Origin: Acidimicrobiia bacterium UBA5794
GTDB taxonomy: Bacteria; Actinomycetota; Acidimicrobiia; Spongiisociales; UBA5794
Assembly (NCBI GenBank): GCA_002418265.1
Contig: DIDS01000025.1
Span: 19,931-73,267, forward strand
Reading direction: 5' to 3'
DNA length: 53,337 bases
This document shows positions 26,333-34,782 of the stretch, one piece after another; the stretch's first letter is position 1, and every line of letters begins with the position of its first letter. The position numbers were made by a program, and so were the translations under genes. The notes beneath the pieces were generated by a model. That model did no database searches and had not been told where the DNA came from. It saw only the letters and a list, made by a program, of their open reading frames with translations.

Positions 26333-26527
26333 TGCTGCTCCCTGATCTGCGGACATGGACTATCAACTGGGGACTGGTGCTGGAGAATACGGGGGCCGCG
26401 ACACTGACACCTCGTCACGAAGCAGCGTCGGCGTTGCCGAGGCTCACCATCAAGTGCAGGGGACCAGCCCCGTCGCAACGTCGTAAGCTATGACAGAAGA
26501 TCTCGCAACGCAACTCAGGAGGGTTCA

Positions 26528-26830
26528 GTGGCAAAAAAGAAGTGGTTCGGATTCGCAGCAATCGCAGCAGCCATCGGGGCAGCGGTCGCCGTCGTCACCG
26601 CCAAGTCGAAATCGGCTCGCGACAAGACGGGTGAAGCGGTCGGGTCAGCCAAGGAGAAGACTGGTAAGGCTGTTGACGTCGCCAAGTCAAAGACCAGCGA
26701 TGCGGTAGAGGCAACCAAGGCGACTGTTGCAAAGGCTACGGGCAAGAAACCTGAGGCGACCAGCGACGACGTCACATCCGAAGGAACCGACGAAGGAACT
26801 GACAGCAAGAGCTCTGACGCCAACGAGTAA
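26528..26830 (+). CDS. Small Lys/Ala-rich membrane-anchored protein
   Basis: The GTG start has a perfect AGGAGG 5 nt upstream, so the gene is real and likely well translated. Of 100 residues, 1-5 are basic, 6-24 form one hydrophobic Ala-rich helix, and 25-75 carry irregular repeats such as KTGEAVGSAKEKTGKAVDVAKSK, which would form an amphipathic helix of the kind seen in LEA-like or YtxH-like stress proteins. The tail is acidic and Ser/Thr-rich. No enzyme motif is present. A role in envelope or stress protection is a guess from composition. It is the only plus-strand gene inside the core block. Confidence 0.8.
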   Translation: MAKKKWFGFAAIAAAIGAAVAVVTAKSKSARDKTGEAVGSAKEKTGKAVDVAKSKTSDAVEATKATVAKATGKKPEATSDDVTSEGTDEGTDSKSSDANE

Positions 26831-26862
26831 CACCCACGAAACCAACCGTGGACTCCTCAGCG

Positions 26863-28269
26863 TCAGTCGAAGAGGTCCGACTCTGCGAATTCAGCGTCGG
26901 GATCTTCGTCTGCGACCTCTGCCTCAAACCGCACATGAGCCTCAGGCGACCGATCTGACCCTACATCGAAGGATCCGCGGATATCACCGACGAGATAAAG
27001 TGAACCCGCAACAATGACACCACCTTCGGGACCGGCGTCGGAAACGGCGTCCGCAAGGGCGAGATCCGGCGATGCGTAGGCCACAGCAGAAATATCGAGC
27101 GCCGAACCAGCCAAATCCGCCACGACCTGGGAGGGAATAGCCGCGGGATCGTGCGACGCTGCGGCGTATACCGCACTGACGAGTCCTTTGAGGGGAGTGA
27201 CGAGATCGGCGACGGGTCGTTCTCCCTTGGCTCCGATCACGAGCTTCCACTCCATCGCCGGAAACTCCTGCTGAATCGCCATGGCAAGGGCATCGAACCC
27301 TTGCCTGTTGTGTGCACCGTCGAGGAGCACCAGGGGTCGTCGGCGCACGACCTCAAGCCGACCGGGAGATGTAAGCGAGGCGATCGCAAATGCAAGGGAT
27401 TCAGCATCCAGCCTCTGACCCAGCAGCATCTCGGATGCAGCGATTGCCGTGGCCAGGTTGTCGACCTGATGTCGGCCGTGTAGTCTGAGGTACAGGTCTT
27501 CGTACTCACCGTGAACGCCGTTGATCGAGCACTGCCAGCCACCGACAGCAATGGCTGCGTTCTCGACCGAGAAGTCGAGCCCAAACCGGATCCAGTTCGC
27601 CTTCGTCTCGTCGACTCGGAGTGCTCCCATCCCGATTGCATCCGCGGGAAGCGGTCCGGTCACAAGTGTGCCCCCGTCCTTGACAATTGCCATTTTTTCA
27701 CGTGCGATCTCTGCGATCGTCGTGCCAAGAAATTCCGTATGATCGATGCCGATTCCGGTCACCACCGACACGTCGGCATCTAAGACGTTGGTGGCATCAA
27801 GACGTCCACCAAGTCCGACCTCAACGATGGCTACATCGACCGCCACGTTGGCAAACAGTGAGAACGCCAACGCGACCGTCGTCTCAAAATAGGTCACGGT
27901 GGTGGCGTTGTCCGCCTCATACTTGTCCACGAACCAGGCGATGTCACGCACCGCTTCGGTAAATTGCATCTCACTGATGGGGCTTCCATGAAGGTGGAAC
28001 CGCTCCTCGATGGTCTGGAGATGGGGCGACGTAAACCCTCCCGTGGCAAGCCCATGTGCACCGAGAATCTGTTGAACCATGCGAGCAACGGTTGTCTTTC
28101 CGTTCGTTCCCGCGATGTGGACCGTGGCATATTCGCCCTGAGGATCTCCCATCAGGGCGAGAAGACCCGTGATTCGTTTGAGTCCCGGCTGGACTCCGGC
28201 ACCGATGCGTGCATCAAGGAATGCCTCAGCATCGGTGTGCGTCGTAATGACGGGAACTTGGCTCGTCAT
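26863..28269 (-). CDS. folC: Folylpolyglutamate / dihydrofolate synthase
   Basis: A Mur-ligase family enzyme adding glutamate to folates. The 468 residues include the P-loop IAGTNGKTT, the omega-loop region FTSPHLQTIEERF, GLGGRLDATNVLD and the C-terminal domain with LDGAHNRQGFDAL. The last about 25 residues are strongly acidic and look like a lineage-specific tail. It overlaps valS by 4 nt, the usual actinobacterial valS-folC pair. Confidence 0.95.
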   Translation of the reverse strand: MTSQVPVITTHTDAEAFLDARIGAGVQPGLKRITGLLALMGDPQGEYATVHIAGTNGKTTVARMVQQILGAHGLATGGFTSPHLQTIEERFHLHGSPISEMQFTEAVRDIAWFVDKYEADNATTVTYFETTVALAFSLFANVAVDVAIVEVGLGGRLDATNVLDADVSVVTGIGIDHTEFLGTTIAEIAREKMAIVKDGGTLVTGPLPADAIGMGALRVDETKANWIRFGLDFSVENAAIAVGGWQCSINGVHGEYEDLYLRLHGRHQVDNLATAIAASEMLLGQRLDAESLAFAIASLTSPGRLEVVRRRPLVLLDGAHNRQGFDALAMAIQQEFPAMEWKLVIGAKGERPVADLVTPLKGLVSAVYAAASHDPAAIPSQVVADLAGSALDISAVAYASPDLALADAVSDAGPEGGVIVAGSLYLVGDIRGSFDVGSDRSPEAHVRFEAEVADEDPDAEFAESDLFD

Positions 28270-30869
28270 TGATCGCCCAGTTCGGCGAGAAGCGTGTGCT
28301 GCTTGTCGAGTTCGATACCCATTGCTTCGACACGCTCTCTTTCCGCTTCAACCACATCTGCGGGGGCCCGCTCGACGAAGCTTGCGTTGCCCAGTTTGGA
28401 ACGTGCCTTGACAAGGTTCGCTTCGATCTCGGCAATTGCCTTCTTGAGGCGTGGCCGCTCGGCTTCGATGTCCACGAGCCCGTCGAGGGGGATGAACGCC
28501 TCAACACCGTCGGCGCTGAGGCGGGTGTTTCCTGCAAGGGGGTCTGGTCTCGGACCTGCATGTGGGGATGCGTTCGACAGGGAAGCGACTTGGTTCACCC
28601 ACCAGTCCGGAAGCTCATCATCAACCACCAGGGTGAGAGGAATGACGGTCCTGGGTGAGATTTGATGCTGTGAGCGGAACTGTCTGACACCGGCAACGAT
28701 GTCTTGGAGCGATCCGATCTGCGGTGGGTACGTATGCGGCGGCACCTGTGGCCATGGTGCCGTGATCAGAAGCGTGGAGCGGTCGCCGAGATGGCTCCAG
28801 AGTTCCTCGGTGATGAAAGGAATCGCAGGGTGAAACAGCTTGAGAACATCCCTGAGAACGACCCCGAGAGTGATCCGCATGGACGGGGCTGTCGCGTCGT
28901 CCGCGGCAAGCGTCTTGGCCATCTCAAGGTACCAGTCGAACACCTCAGACCATGCAAAGTTGTGTAACAAACCGTATGCGTCGGAGAGTCGGTATTCGTC
29001 AAGGAGGGTGTCGAATTCTGTCGCCACTTCCTCAAGTCGCGAGAGAATCCACGCGTCCTCGGGACCCGGTTGTTCCGGGTACCCGCCCTCGGACGGTACG
29101 TCCGTCACCTCCATGAACTCGACCGCAAATCGCGTTGCATTCCACAGCTTGTTCCCAAAACGGCGAGAGGCATCGACCCATTCGATGTTCAATGGAATGT
29201 CGTGGCCGGGTGCAGCCTTCTCGACCAACGTAAGACGGACAGAATCGGCTCCGTATTCGTCGATGAGCTCGAGCGGATCAAGGGCATTGCCGAGTGATTT
29301 CGACATCTTGACGCCATCGGTGTCACGCACCAGGCCATGAATCACGACGTCGGCGAAAGGCACCTGATCGGTGAAGTGAATCCCGAACTTCATCATCCGT
29401 GCAACCCAGAAGAAAATGATGTCAAACCCCGTCACCAGCGTGTTCGTTGGATAGAACGTCGTGAGATCGGGTGTTGTCTCCGGCCACCCGAGGGTGCTGA
29501 ATGGCCACAACGCAGACGAAAACCAGGTGTCAAGAACATCCTCGTCCTGTGTGAGGTTCGATGAGCCGCACGCCGGACACGACACAGCATCCGTCATCGA
29601 AACGATCGTTTCGTCGCAGTCGTTGCAATACCAGGCAGGAATGCGGTGTCCCCACCACAGCTGACGGCTCACACACCAATCTCGGAGATTCTCCATCCAG
29701 TGGAAGTAGGTCTTCTCCCAGCGTTGAGGGATGAACCTTGTCTCCCCGTTTCTGACAGCGTCTATTGCCGGGCCGACGAGTGGCTCAACCTCGACGAACC
29801 ACTGCAGCGAAAGCAGCGGCTCGACGACCGTCCTACACCGTGAGCAGTGACCGACCGAATGTGAATGGTCTTCGATCTTGTCGATTGCTTTGATCTCCTT
29901 GAGGCGTGACACAATCGCCTCTCGCGCCTCAAAGCGGTCCATACCCGCAAACTCACCACCTGCATGGCTGATCTTGGCTTCGGTATCGATCACAATGATT
30001 GACTCAAGATCGTGGCGCTGTCCTATGTCGAAGTCCAGCGGATCATGCGCAGGCGTGACTTTGACGGCTCCGGTTCCGAATCCGAATTCGACCGCATCGT
30101 CGGCGATGACAGGGATCTCACGGTTCATCAGTGGAAGCATGACCGTCTTGCCGATCATATCTGTGTACCGGTCGTCATCAGGGTGTACGGCAACCGCTGT
30201 ATCGCCGAGCATGGTTTCGGGGCGTGTGGTTGCGACCGTGATGGATCCCGAACCGTCGGTGAACGGGTAGCGGATGTAGGTGAGTGTCCCTGGTACTTCC
30301 TCGTGCTCGACTTCAATATCCGACAACGCGGTGTGACATCGTGGACACCAGTTGATGATGCGATTCGCCCGATACATCAGGCCCTCGTTGTACAGGTCAA
30401 CGAACACCTTGCGAACCGCGGTGCTCAGACCCTCATCGAACGTGAACCGTTCGCGGGACCAGTCCGTCGAATCTCCCAGTCGACGCATCTGTGTGGAGAT
30501 CCTTTTGCCTGACCGAGCCGTCCAAGCCCACACCTGTTCGACGAAGGCCTCGCGGCCAAGGTCGTGGCGGGTCATCCCCTCATTCCGCAATTCACGCTCG
30601 ACCACATTCTGTGTCGCTATTCCGGCGTGGTCCGTGCCTGGCAGCCAGAGGACGGCGTAGCCCTGCATCCGTTTACGTCGGATGATGACATCTTGGATCG
30701 TGTGATCGAGCGCATGGCCCATGTGAAGGACACCCGTGACATTCGGAGGTGGGATGACCATGCAATAGGGCTCGCCATCGGGATTCACCTCAGGTCGGAA
30801 CGAGCCGGATTCCTCCCAGACCTGGTACCAGCGTGCTTCGACCTCGTCGGGTTGATACGTTGGGTTCAT
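28266..30869 (-). CDS. valS: Valyl-tRNA synthetase
   Basis: Class I synthetase of about 867 residues. HIGH appears as HMGH in PPNVTGVLHMGHALDH, and KMSKS in VKMSKSLGNALDP. The editing domain has the TTRPETMLGDTAVAVHPDD motif, a zinc-type cysteine pair is in CPACGSSNL, and the C-terminal coiled coil (RLKKAIAEIEANLVKARSKL) is present. The start is ATG 30869, with a GTG one codon earlier as an alternative. A 311-bp leader with a terminator-like hairpin precedes it. Confidence 0.97.
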   Translation of the reverse strand: MNPTYQPDEVEARWYQVWEESGSFRPEVNPDGEPYCMVIPPPNVTGVLHMGHALDHTIQDVIIRRKRMQGYAVLWLPGTDHAGIATQNVVERELRNEGMTRHDLGREAFVEQVWAWTARSGKRISTQMRRLGDSTDWSRERFTFDEGLSTAVRKVFVDLYNEGLMYRANRIINWCPRCHTALSDIEVEHEEVPGTLTYIRYPFTDGSGSITVATTRPETMLGDTAVAVHPDDDRYTDMIGKTVMLPLMNREIPVIADDAVEFGFGTGAVKVTPAHDPLDFDIGQRHDLESIIVIDTEAKISHAGGEFAGMDRFEAREAIVSRLKEIKAIDKIEDHSHSVGHCSRCRTVVEPLLSLQWFVEVEPLVGPAIDAVRNGETRFIPQRWEKTYFHWMENLRDWCVSRQLWWGHRIPAWYCNDCDETIVSMTDAVSCPACGSSNLTQDEDVLDTWFSSALWPFSTLGWPETTPDLTTFYPTNTLVTGFDIIFFWVARMMKFGIHFTDQVPFADVVIHGLVRDTDGVKMSKSLGNALDPLELIDEYGADSVRLTLVEKAAPGHDIPLNIEWVDASRRFGNKLWNATRFAVEFMEVTDVPSEGGYPEQPGPEDAWILSRLEEVATEFDTLLDEYRLSDAYGLLHNFAWSEVFDWYLEMAKTLAADDATAPSMRITLGVVLRDVLKLFHPAIPFITEELWSHLGDRSTLLITAPWPQVPPHTYPPQIGSLQDIVAGVRQFRSQHQISPRTVIPLTLVVDDELPDWWVNQVASLSNASPHAGPRPDPLAGNTRLSADGVEAFIPLDGLVDIEAERPRLKKAIAEIEANLVKARSKLGNASFVERAPADVVEAERERVEAMGIELDKQHTLLAELGDQ

Positions 30870-31183
30870 CACGGCCTTCGCTCACTTGATCCTCCGGAAC
30901 GGAGAGTGTACCGGGAGCTCACAGCTCACAACGCACGACGTGAAAAGACCCGGGGTTGGATTCCCGGGTCTTTCCACTCCTCAGTCGGGCATTGGGCGGG
31001 ATGCCACCACATCCGAATTGCCCAGGGCCGACAGCCCGCTCCCACTGCATCAAGTTGTGCTGGAAGCTACACATATCTACGGCACGCGTAGCAGTTCTCT
31101 CAAGAATCAAACAGCTCTGCACGGTGTGACTAGTTACGACCAACCGTGTGCCAAAGGACGGTCTTGCCGTCGGACAATGGCTG
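30870..31183 (-). promoter_or_regulatory. valS leader region, possible attenuator
   Basis: No gene is visible between clpX and valS. On the minus strand there is first a short hairpin (GACGG/CCGTC, 31157-31171), which may end clpX. About 110 nt without recognised structure follow, then a nested stem (GGGCA/TGCCC enclosing GGATG-TGGTGG-CATCC, about 31022-30985) and a strong terminator (30944-30973) placed about 75 nt before valS. A leader with a terminator ahead of an aminoacyl-tRNA synthetase gene invites the thought of a T-box. The GGTGG followed by CCCGC is only a loose resemblance to the T-box core, and no specifier loop was identified. Confidence 0.35.
30944..30973 (-). terminator. Strong hairpin terminator between clpX and valS
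   Basis: A perfect 11-bp stem (AAAGACCCGGG/CCCGGGTCTTT) with an 8-nt loop, followed on the minus strand by TTTTCACG. It is either the clpX terminator or the terminator arm of a valS attenuator. Confidence 0.8.
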
Positions 31184-32458
31184 CTAGGCGGAGCGCTCTT
31201 CGGGTAGCTCCGTTGCGATGATGTCCTGGATGGGAACCAGCGTCGGGTTCACCCGATCGCGTACCACCTCTCCATCAATGACCACCCTCGCAATATCGGT
31301 GCGCGATGGCAGCTCATACATGGTGTCGAGCAACACCTCTTCCATGATTGCTCGCAAACCTCGTGCCCCCGTCCCACGCTTCATCGCCTGCTCTGCGATC
31401 GCATCAAGGGCATCATCGGTGATGACCAGTTCGACGCCATCCATCTCAAAGAATCTGGCGTATTGCTTCGTAATGGCGTTCTTCGGCTCGGTGAGGACCC
31501 GGACAAGTGATTCCATGTCGAGGTCGGCAACCGTCGTCAGAACAGGGAGGCGTCCAATGAACTCGGGAATCAAGCCGTATCCAATGAGATCTTCTGGCAT
31601 GACCTGCTCAATGATCTCAGAGGGCCGTGCATCCAGCTTCGATTGGACGTCTGCCCCAAAACCGATCGCAGATCCGCCAACTCGTTTCGTGATGATTTCT
31701 TCCAAACCAGCGAAGGCACCGCCACAGATGAAGAGCATGTTGGTGGTATCGACCTGAATGAGTTCCTGGTGCGGATGCTTGCGCCCACCCTGGGGAGGCA
31801 CAGAGGCAATCGACCCTTCGAGGATCTTGAGCAGCGCCTGCTGGACCCCTTCACCCGAAACATCGCGAGTGATCGACGGATTCTCTGCCTTACGAGCGAT
31901 CTTGTCGATCTCATCGATGTAGATGATGCCCATTTCGGCGCGCTTGGTGTCAAAATCTGCCGCGGTGATGATCTTGAGCAGGATGTTCTCGACATCCTCA
32001 CCGACGTAACCTGCCTCGGTCAGCGCCGTTGCGTCTGCAATGGCAAAGGGAACATTGAGAAGTCTGGCCAACGTCTGAGCCATGAGAGTCTTCCCAGAAC
32101 CGGTCGGACCAACCATCAAGATGTTCGATTTCTGGAGTTCGACATCGTCATCGGACGCACGCTCACCGGCGCGGACCCGCTTGTAGTGGTTGTAGACCGC
32201 TACCGAGAGAACCTTCTTGGCTTGGGATTGACCCACGACGTATTCTTCGAGGAAGGCGTAGATCTCATGTGGACGGGGTAGCTCGTCGAACTCGACCTCT
32301 TCTGTCCCTGAGAGCTCCTCTTCGATGATCTCGTTGCACAGCTCGATGCACTCGTCACAGATATACACCCCGGGGCCGGCGATGAGCTTCTTGACCTGTT
32401 TCTGTGACTTGCCACAGAAACTGCACTTGAGCAACTCGGAACCTTCATATTTGGGCAT
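31184..32458 (-). CDS. clpX: ATP-dependent protease ATPase subunit ClpX
   Basis: A AAA+ unfoldase feeding ClpP. The 424 residues contain the N-terminal zinc-binding domain (C12, C15, C34, C37), Walker A GPTGSGKT, Walker B IIYIDEIDKIA, the pore loop GYVGEDVENI and the sensor motifs. It lies 10 bp after clpP in the tig-clpP-clpX order. Confidence 0.98.
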   Translation of the reverse strand: MPKYEGSELLKCSFCGKSQKQVKKLIAGPGVYICDECIELCNEIIEEELSGTEEVEFDELPRPHEIYAFLEEYVVGQSQAKKVLSVAVYNHYKRVRAGERASDDDVELQKSNILMVGPTGSGKTLMAQTLARLLNVPFAIADATALTEAGYVGEDVENILLKIITAADFDTKRAEMGIIYIDEIDKIARKAENPSITRDVSGEGVQQALLKILEGSIASVPPQGGRKHPHQELIQVDTTNMLFICGGAFAGLEEIITKRVGGSAIGFGADVQSKLDARPSEIIEQVMPEDLIGYGLIPEFIGRLPVLTTVADLDMESLVRVLTEPKNAITKQYARFFEMDGVELVITDDALDAIAEQAMKRGTGARGLRAIMEEVLLDTMYELPSRTDIARVVIDGEVVRDRVNPTLVPIQDIIATELPEERSA

Positions 32459-32468
32459 AATGTCGCTC

Positions 32469-33077
32469 CTAGGTGGAGACAGCCTCGAGTTGACGGCCCG
32501 TCAAGATCGAGTCAACCACACCGTACTCGATGGCCTCTTCAGGTCCGAGCCAATAATCGCGCTCGGTATCCTCCCGCACGACGTCGAGGGGCTTGCCGGT
32601 GTGCTCCGCAAGAATCTGATTGATGTCCTCGCGTGTCTTGAGAATCTCTCGTGCATGGATTTCGATGTCCGTCGCCTGCCCCCCAAGACCTGATACATGG
32701 GGTTGGTGAATCATGATGCGGCTGTGAGGAAGCGCGAACCGCTTCCCCTTTGCCCCTGCAGCGACCAGGACGGCGGCTGCGGAAGCGGCGAGACCCATAC
32801 AGTAGGTTGCCACGTCTGGCTTGATGAACTGCATCGTGTCGTAGATCGCCATCAAGGCATACGTGGATCCACCCGGTGAGTTGATGTACAGGTTGATGTC
32901 CTTGTCAGGATCCTCCCCCTCCAGATGGAGCAGCTGGGCCATGATGATATTGGCAACTCCATCATCGATGGGTGTACCCAAAAAGATGATGCGATCCTTG
33001 AGAAGCCTGCTGTAGATGTCAAAAGCGCGTTCGCCGCGCGGTGTGTTTTCGATGACGGTTGGTACGAGATAGCTCAT
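32469..33077 (-). CDS. clpP: ATP-dependent Clp protease proteolytic subunit (ClpP2-like)
   Basis: A serine protease ring subunit of 202 residues. The catalytic triad is S99, H124 (MIHQP) and D174 (DTERD). The segment after the serine reads AASAAAVLVAAG rather than AASMGA, which is the form found in actinobacterial ClpP2. Most actinobacteria carry clpP1 and clpP2 side by side; here a single copy lies between tig and clpX. It overlaps tig by 4 nt. Confidence 0.96.
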   Translation of the reverse strand: MSYLVPTVIENTPRGERAFDIYSRLLKDRIIFLGTPIDDGVANIIMAQLLHLEGEDPDKDINLYINSPGGSTYALMAIYDTMQFIKPDVATYCMGLAASAAAVLVAAGAKGKRFALPHSRIMIHQPHVSGLGGQATDIEIHAREILKTREDINQILAEHTGKPLDVVREDTERDYWLGPEEAIEYGVVDSILTGRQLEAVST

Positions 33078-34513
33078 TTCGATTCCTCCGAACCGTGCAG
33101 CCCGTCTGCCATTTCGGTAGCCGGGGCAGAATCCTCGTCAGCCTCGTCAGCCGACTCGTCTTCTGCGGACTCTTGTTCTGGTTGATCGATCTCGACCGGT
33201 GTCAGATCGACGGTGTTGCCGTCCGCATCGACCGGTGTCGCCGCATCGACAAGGCTCAACAACGCCTTCTCGCGGAGGATATCACTGGTGAGTGACTCAA
33301 TTTGACCACTGGACTTCCAGACCTCGACCAGCTCGTCGATATCGGCCGGTTGACCCTGGAGCATCGCGCGAACGTGATCACGGATGTCATCGTCAGTGAC
33401 CTCGAAATTCTCGATGGCCCCAATACTCTCAAGGAGCACCCGGGTTGCGAGCGCATGCTCAGCCTGATCCTTCATCGATGCAATGAATGTCTCCTCATCC
33501 TGACCGATGACACGGAGATAATCCTGAATCGAGATGTTGTCACCCTCAAGACGCATCACAAGGTTGCGAACCCTGGCCTCCACCTCGGCGTCGATCAACG
33601 CCGCCGGCAGTTCAAGATCAATCTCGTTGAGCACATACTCCACAACCTTGTCCTGAAGAAGCCGACGTTGGGTGTGAACGTTGAATGCCAACATGTTCTT
33701 TTCAAGCGCCTCGAGAAGCTCAGCGGCAGTTTCAAACTCGGTCGCGTCAGCTGCCATTTCGTCCGTGAGTTCAGGGAGAACCTTCTTCTTTGCTTCCTTC
33801 ACCTCGACCAAAAGCGTGACTTCTTCCCCTCCATGATCGGTGTAACCCTCAGGCAGCGTTGCCACACCTTCGCCGGTCATCCCTTTCGACATGCCTTCAA
33901 GGATCGCGTCAAGACCCTCAATGAACGATTCGGATCCGAGTTCGTACATCATGTCCTTCGCCGCAGCCTCCTCGATCACCTCCCCACCCTGTGTGACGGT
34001 GATGTCGATCATGGCGAAGTCACCCGAACTGAGTTTCCCCTCATAGTCCTCAAGCTCGGCGAATTGGTTGCGGAGTGCGTGGATCTGTTCGTCGATCGCT
34101 TCTTGGGTGACCTCGACGGGCTCCACTTCGATCTCGAATTCACCAAGATCCGGGAGGGCGTCGAGCCGCGGCCACAAGGTCACTACAACATCGATCTCGA
34201 TCGTCCCGTCATCGCTTTCATCTCGGATCGCGGACACGGATGGAACCGTGACAGGCTCCAGTCCGGCTTCGTCAACGGCTGTTGGTACAATGCTCTGGAT
34301 CGCGTCTTCGATCGCTTCGGAACGCACGTATCCCTCGCCTGCCATACGTTCGACCACTGCAAGCGGTGCCTTGCCAGGCCGAAACCCCTTGATCTTCATT
34401 TTCGACGAGATTCTCGCTGCCGCCTTCTTCTTGGCGGTCGCGAGCTCATCGCTCCCGATCCAGACGGTGAGCGTGCGCTCGAACCGCCCGGTCTGTTTGA
34501 CCTCTGTCTTCAC
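33074..34513 (-). CDS. tig: Trigger factor
   Basis: A ribosome-bound chaperone and prolyl isomerase. GTG 34513 was chosen because GAGGAG lies 5 nt upstream; GTG 34519 is too close to it. The ribosome-binding loop is GFRPGKAPLAVVE, the FKBP-type domain lies at about 150-240, and the C-terminal arms end in a highly acidic Glu/Asp/Ala tail (about 440-479), longer than in many homologues. Confidence 0.95.
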   Translation of the reverse strand: MKTEVKQTGRFERTLTVWIGSDELATAKKKAAARISSKMKIKGFRPGKAPLAVVERMAGEGYVRSEAIEDAIQSIVPTAVDEAGLEPVTVPSVSAIRDESDDGTIEIDVVVTLWPRLDALPDLGEFEIEVEPVEVTQEAIDEQIHALRNQFAELEDYEGKLSSGDFAMIDITVTQGGEVIEEAAAKDMMYELGSESFIEGLDAILEGMSKGMTGEGVATLPEGYTDHGGEEVTLLVEVKEAKKKVLPELTDEMAADATEFETAAELLEALEKNMLAFNVHTQRRLLQDKVVEYVLNEIDLELPAALIDAEVEARVRNLVMRLEGDNISIQDYLRVIGQDEETFIASMKDQAEHALATRVLLESIGAIENFEVTDDDIRDHVRAMLQGQPADIDELVEVWKSSGQIESLTSDILREKALLSLVDAATPVDADGNTVDLTPVEIDQPEQESAEDESADEADEDSAPATEMADGLHGSEESK

Positions 34514-34540
34514 GAACACTCCTCAACAACAACTACGGAC

Positions 34541-34586
34541 ACACTCCTCCCTCACGAATTCGTGGGGGAATTCGTGAGGGAGTGTG
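34541..34586 (-). terminator. Long inverted repeat between tRNA-His and tig
   Basis: A perfect 15-bp stem (34547-34561 with 34568-34582), extendable past a 3-nt bulge, has a GTGGGG loop and contains GAATTC in each arm. It follows tRNA-His in the transcript direction and precedes the tig ribosome site. It has no U-tract, so it may be a processing or factor-dependent stop signal rather than an intrinsic terminator. Confidence 0.6.
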
Positions 34587-34590
34587 GGTT

Positions 34591-34668
34591 TGGGGTGGCC
34601 GACGGGGTTCGAACCCGCGACCCCCGGGACCACAACCCGGTGCTCTACCTGACTGAGCTACGGCCACC
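34591..34668 (-). tRNA. tRNA-His (anticodon GTG)
   Basis: Minus-strand cloverleaf: acceptor GTGGCCG/CGGCCAC, anticodon stem CCGGG/CCCGG with loop TTGTGGT (anticodon GTG), and T-arm GCGGG TTCGAAC CCCGT. The extra G at -1 opposite C73, the identity mark of tRNA-His, is encoded at 34668. The 3' CCA is encoded at 34591-34593. Confidence 0.97.
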
Positions 34669-34782
34669 ATGTACGAGCAAACTCGTCAAGACTCCTGAGC
34701 GGCTTCTTTGCCATGCGCTGGAGCAAGACCAAGTGTAGGGGGAGTTGACCATCCACAGTCGTCGGTTGACGGCTGTGTTTCC

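Noticed and set aside
34591..34668. Phage or island attachment site in tRNA-His
   Set aside because: No integrase gene and no second copy of the tRNA 3' end is seen in the window.
33302..34738. Open frame of 478 codons opposite trigger factor and through tRNA-His
   Set aside because: It reads through the antisense of tig and a tRNA gene, so it cannot be a real protein.
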